In this document: piece by piece, positions 13,556-15,887 of the stretch
Position numbering within the stretch: position 1 is the stretch's first letter
Layout of the letters: every line of letters begins with the position of its first letter
From: Thermoproteota archaeon
GTDB lineage: Archaea; Thermoproteota; Thermoprotei; Thermoproteales; Thermocladiaceae
Assembly: GCA_013153895.1 (NCBI GenBank)
Contig: JAADDN010000152.1
Coordinates: forward strand, 1-15,887
DNA length: 15,887 nucleotides
Direction of reading: 5' to 3'
Program-made: the position numbers and the translations under genes
Notes under the pieces: generated by a model
What the model was told of the DNA's origin: nothing
The model's input: only the letters and a program-made list of their open reading frames with translations
Database searches by the model: none

Positions 13556-13730
13556 CTTCTATACTCTCAATACCGATCTCTCTCAACATGTTATAAATCA
13601 TCTCCTTAACCTTTCTCGCACCTCCCTCCTTAAAGCATCTATACAACTTCACAGCTAGCTCATAAGTCTCGTCATCTTTTATCTCTCTTCTAAGAAGCTC
13701 AAGTATGAGCTTATCTATCTCCGTGCTCAC
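13548..13730 (-). CDS. rkd-3: Arcadin-3-like small helical protein
   Basis: 60 residues, GTG start (13730) overlapping the arcadin-2 stop by 4 nt (GTGA), and ending in an 8-nt overlap with the arcadin-4 start. It is charged and predicted helical: two helices (about 3-34 and 38-52) around an EGGAR turn, then an acidic tail (SIEDE). It has no catalytic or metal motif and one Cys. The double overlap leaves little doubt that it is translated. The arcadin-3 name comes from its position between arcadin-2-like and arcadin-4-like genes; sequence alone is too short for a firm family call. A filament accessory or adaptor role is inference. Confidence 0.7.
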   Translation of the reverse strand: MSTEIDKLILELLRREIKDDETYELAVKLYRCFKEGGARKVKEMIYNMLREIGIESIEDE

Positions 13731-14482
13731 TGTCTCACCTTATTAGCAAGTATCTGAACCCATGGATTATCTTTTATGAAGTCAGGTACAGTAGACTGCT
13801 CTACAGTCTCAATCTTCTCAACTTTTCTATCTTCTTTACTCTTCTCTACATTTTCTATAGTTGTTGCAAGATTCTTAACTCTTTCAATCTCTATTTTCAG
13901 CCTGTCAATCACGTTCCATATGCTCTCTATCTCTTCCCTAATCTTATTTAATGACTCTACCACAGATCTGTCTACTCCAGAATGATGTTGAGTTCTCTGT
14001 AGTAGACTCTTAACATTCTCTAACTCTCTCCTTATAGGTTCAAGCTCACTTAACACTATTCTTCTAACAATCTTCTCAAGCTCTACCTCTATCTTAGATA
14101 TATCTAGACTCTCTAGTTTTCGTATGCTTATGGCTGGACTTGGCAGAATCTCCTTCACCTCACCTTCATCAAGATCTACAGATAGTACTCCTATTCCAAG
14201 CTTTTTCAATAGCTTACCGTCTAGTAGATGTGCTACATCTTTACTAACTACTATATACATCTTATTGTACTCGCTTCTTCTGCTAGCTAGGATCGTTATC
14301 TCTCTATTAAGCTCATCGATGTCTGGAATATCTTCGAACACTATTATTTTCAGGAATATCGTGTTATCTCCCTCTCTCAATATTAGGTGATCACTTTCAA
14401 TCTCCTCTATCGTGAGGTTTCTCTCCTTTATCCAGGTCTTAACTATGTTTTTTACACGGTCTAATGTGACTAATAGTGACAT
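13727..14482 (-). CDS. rkd-2: Arcadin-2-like crenactin-associated coiled-coil protein
   Basis: 251 residues. The N-terminal alpha/beta domain (about 1-108) alternates strands and helices (NTIFLKIIVF, MYIVVSKDVA, KKLGIGVLSVD), resembling an inactive restriction-endonuclease-like core. It is followed by a coiled coil (about 125-212), a charged linker (213-232) and a short C-terminal amphipathic helix, DFIKDNPWVQILANKV. In Pyrobaculum, the C-terminal helix of arcadin-2 binds the hydrophobic groove of crenactin monomers and blocks filament growth, so the same layout here supports orthology and a crenactin-regulating role. The gene lies 47 nt after crenactin, where CTATATTAC (about 35 nt upstream of the ATG) may be an internal promoter; it overlaps arcadin-3 by 4 nt. 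The domain layout is seen; function is inferred from family knowledge. Confidence 0.8.
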   Translation of the reverse strand: MSLLVTLDRVKNIVKTWIKERNLTIEEIESDHLILREGDNTIFLKIIVFEDIPDIDELNREITILASRRSEYNKMYIVVSKDVAHLLDGKLLKKLGIGVLSVDLDEGEVKEILPSPAISIRKLESLDISKIEVELEKIVRRIVLSELEPIRRELENVKSLLQRTQHHSGVDRSVVESLNKIREEIESIWNVIDRLKIEIERVKNLATTIENVEKSKEDRKVEKIETVEQSTVPDFIKDNPWVQILANKVRQ

Positions 14483-14529
14483 TACACGTGTATCATTATG
14501 TGTTGAGGGTAGTAATATAGGTTGCTATT

Positions 14530-15840
14530 TTACTTCCAGGTATACCAGCCTTCCTTATACTTCTCGTTCCATTTTACTGATGATGGTAGTGCATATCCAT
14601 ATATTATTGCTCCTCTCCATACACTGAACTGTGGATCCTTCACCATTCTCACATTCAATTTCTCAGCCATGTCAGGAACCTTCTCAGACATCATGATCTT
14701 TATCTTCTCCGTGCTCGTGCAAGCTACGTCTTCTAGTCCTGGAGGTACCTGCCAGTTAAATGCTCCTCCACTAAGTATTATTGAGCTCACGATCTTCTCC
14801 TGTATCTCTACAGGAGTCTTCTTCACGCTATGTATTAGAGCTTCTGCTAGATCCATCTCACCATAGAATACCATGTCTCCTACTACTACATCCTCTATCA
14901 CTAATCTACCTGTCTGTATGTAGCTCATGAACTCTTCATGTTTTGGGTTGAATATTATCTCACCTATGAGGAACCTCATCCAAGCATGCTCTACAAGTTC
15001 TATCTCTACTAGAGGACCTATCTTAACCTTCACTGCAAATCTCTTAGGATCTTCTCTAGCTTTTCTTATAGCCTCCTTAAGGTTTCTAGGTACTAGACCT
15101 ATCTGTCTCTTAACAGTCTCAACAACATATTCATCACGTGCTAGATCTCCATAACCTGCATCTTTCAGAATCTCTCTAGTTATCGCATTAGCTTCTGCAC
15201 CTCCTCTATTTAATGCTACTATGCCCTCTCTTATGGGGCCGTAGCTTATTGGTACTACCTGAATGTTTCCGTGACCAGCCTCAATTACTGAGCATGTTAC
15301 AGCTTTCTCAGCTATTGCTACTGCGAAAGGTTGATCTATGACTGTTACTGCTGCTATAAGCTTACCTTCAAACTCCTCATCAACTTCTCTATGTATCTCC
15401 ATCATTCTCTCTCTCATGTAGTCTGGAGCTAGAGCACTGAGAGCTATAACTGTGTAGTATCCTCTGAAGTCTGGCTGATTTGCTACTTCTGGATAGAACT
15501 GTGAGAATCCAAATCTTACAAGCTCCTTAACTATCTTCCACGCATCCTCATCATCTCTCCTTATTATTCCATCCTTGAGCGGCTGTCTCAAGTTTCTAGC
15601 TGCCTCTCTTATAGAGCTGAGGTACTTTGTCACATCATCTCCAACTACTACTCCCCTCTCTAGCACTGACTTAGGTATAAGCATTTTTATACTTTCAGGT
15701 AAGTCTCTCAGTATTAGTCCTCTGCTAGGTATCATTCTAGGTCTCTCACCTAGCGTTATAGGTCCATACTTGAAGTATCCTGTACCAAAGTCCTCCGCGT
15801 ACGTGTACTTGAGCTTGTATCTTGACTCGTCTGCTAGCAT
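14530..15840 (-). CDS. cren-1: Crenactin (archaeal actin)
   Basis: 436 residues, the length of Pyrobaculum crenactin. Actin-fold motifs: phosphate 1 DFGTGYFKYGP (17-27), GLILRDLPES and the KDGIIRRDDEDAW region, phosphate 2 IEAGHGNIQVVP (186-197), GLVPRNLKEAI, adenosine motif ILSGGAFNWQVPPGLEDV (355-372), and SVWRGAIIYGYA (406-417), which matches the actin SVWIGG region. Crenactin binds ATP and forms double-stranded actin-like filaments; it is linked to cell shape in rod-shaped Thermoproteales. No signal peptide or membrane segment is present, so it is cytoplasmic. The ATG is 2 nt after the stop of an upstream gene. No mutation in the nucleotide-binding motifs was noticed. Confidence 0.97.
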   Translation of the reverse strand: MLADESRYKLKYTYAEDFGTGYFKYGPITLGERPRMIPSRGLILRDLPESIKMLIPKSVLERGVVVGDDVTKYLSSIREAARNLRQPLKDGIIRRDDEDAWKIVKELVRFGFSQFYPEVANQPDFRGYYTVIALSALAPDYMRERMMEIHREVDEEFEGKLIAAVTVIDQPFAVAIAEKAVTCSVIEAGHGNIQVVPISYGPIREGIVALNRGGAEANAITREILKDAGYGDLARDEYVVETVKRQIGLVPRNLKEAIRKAREDPKRFAVKVKIGPLVEIELVEHAWMRFLIGEIIFNPKHEEFMSYIQTGRLVIEDVVVGDMVFYGEMDLAEALIHSVKKTPVEIQEKIVSSIILSGGAFNWQVPPGLEDVACTSTEKIKIMMSEKVPDMAEKLNVRMVKDPQFSVWRGAIIYGYALPSSVKWNEKYKEGWYTWK

Positions 15841-15842
15841 GA

Positions 15843-15887
15843 TTACTCTAGGACATATTTCACAGCTACATATTCTTTACTGAAGAG
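15843..15887 (-). CDS. 3' end of an upstream gene, possibly arcadin-1 (partial)
   Basis: Reading minus from the window edge, 14 codons (LFSKEYVAVKYVLE) end in TAA at 15845-15843, two bases before the crenactin ATG. The other two minus frames hit stops within this stretch, so this is the only open one. The tight spacing implies the same operon as crenactin. Arcadin-1 is the one cluster member not otherwise found in this window, which makes it the natural candidate, but 14 residues cannot prove identity. Confidence 0.55.
   Translation of the reverse strand, partial: LFSKEYVAVKYVLE

Overview
This window is AT-rich DNA from a hyperthermophilic archaeon of the Thermoproteota/TACK group. The evidence is a crenactin gene with arcadin-type neighbours, the archaeal cluster aIF2-gamma / Fcf1-like PIN protein / Rpo7 / Spt4 / S24e, and promoters of the archaeal BRE/TATA type, several giving leaderless starts. 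Crenactin clusters are best known from Thermoproteales and a few related TACK lineages. I cannot name the species.

Layout, left to right. (1) 1-741, minus: a secreted or membrane-anchored beta-propeller protein, cut off by the window edge. (2) 888-4025, minus: a tight four-gene operon, transcribed in the order flavin reductase-like protein, TatD-type hydrolase, protein-L-isoaspartate methyltransferase, PP-loop/PAPS-reductase-like enzyme. It starts from a perfectly palindromic TATA element (4061-4076), which can also drive the divergent plus-strand orphan gene 4098-5072. (3) 5134-5637, minus: a small multi-pass membrane protein, divergent from a DUF1998-type SF2 helicase (5701-8007, plus). (4) 8071-11037, minus: S24e, Spt4, Rpo7, PIN protein and aIF2-gamma, listed from the 3' end. 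(5) 11078-15887, minus: the actin cytoskeleton ('arcade') cluster, transcribed as [partial gene, possibly arcadin-1] - crenactin - arcadin-2 - arcadin-3 - arcadin-4 (a Rad50-like ATPase with a zinc hook).

The whole right half, from 15887 down to 8071, is co-oriented with overlaps or short gaps. The cytoskeleton genes therefore run directly into the translation/transcription cluster, although internal TATA-like elements suggest extra initiation points.

The strongest unannotated signals are two C/D-box guide RNAs, one in each of the two gaps between convergent genes (8008-8059 on minus, near-canonical; 5086-5133 on plus, with degenerate internal boxes). In both, the D box lies flush against the stop codon of the opposing gene inside the same heptamer, CTGATCA. 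Other points of interest are degenerate zinc-knuckle motifs in aIF2-gamma, an eight-cysteine PIN protein, a DDFH motif II in the helicase, and several start sites that the promoter layout places downstream of the longest open frame. No tRNA, rRNA, CRISPR array, insertion sequence or integrase gene was seen, and no gene-free stretch exceeds 300 bases.
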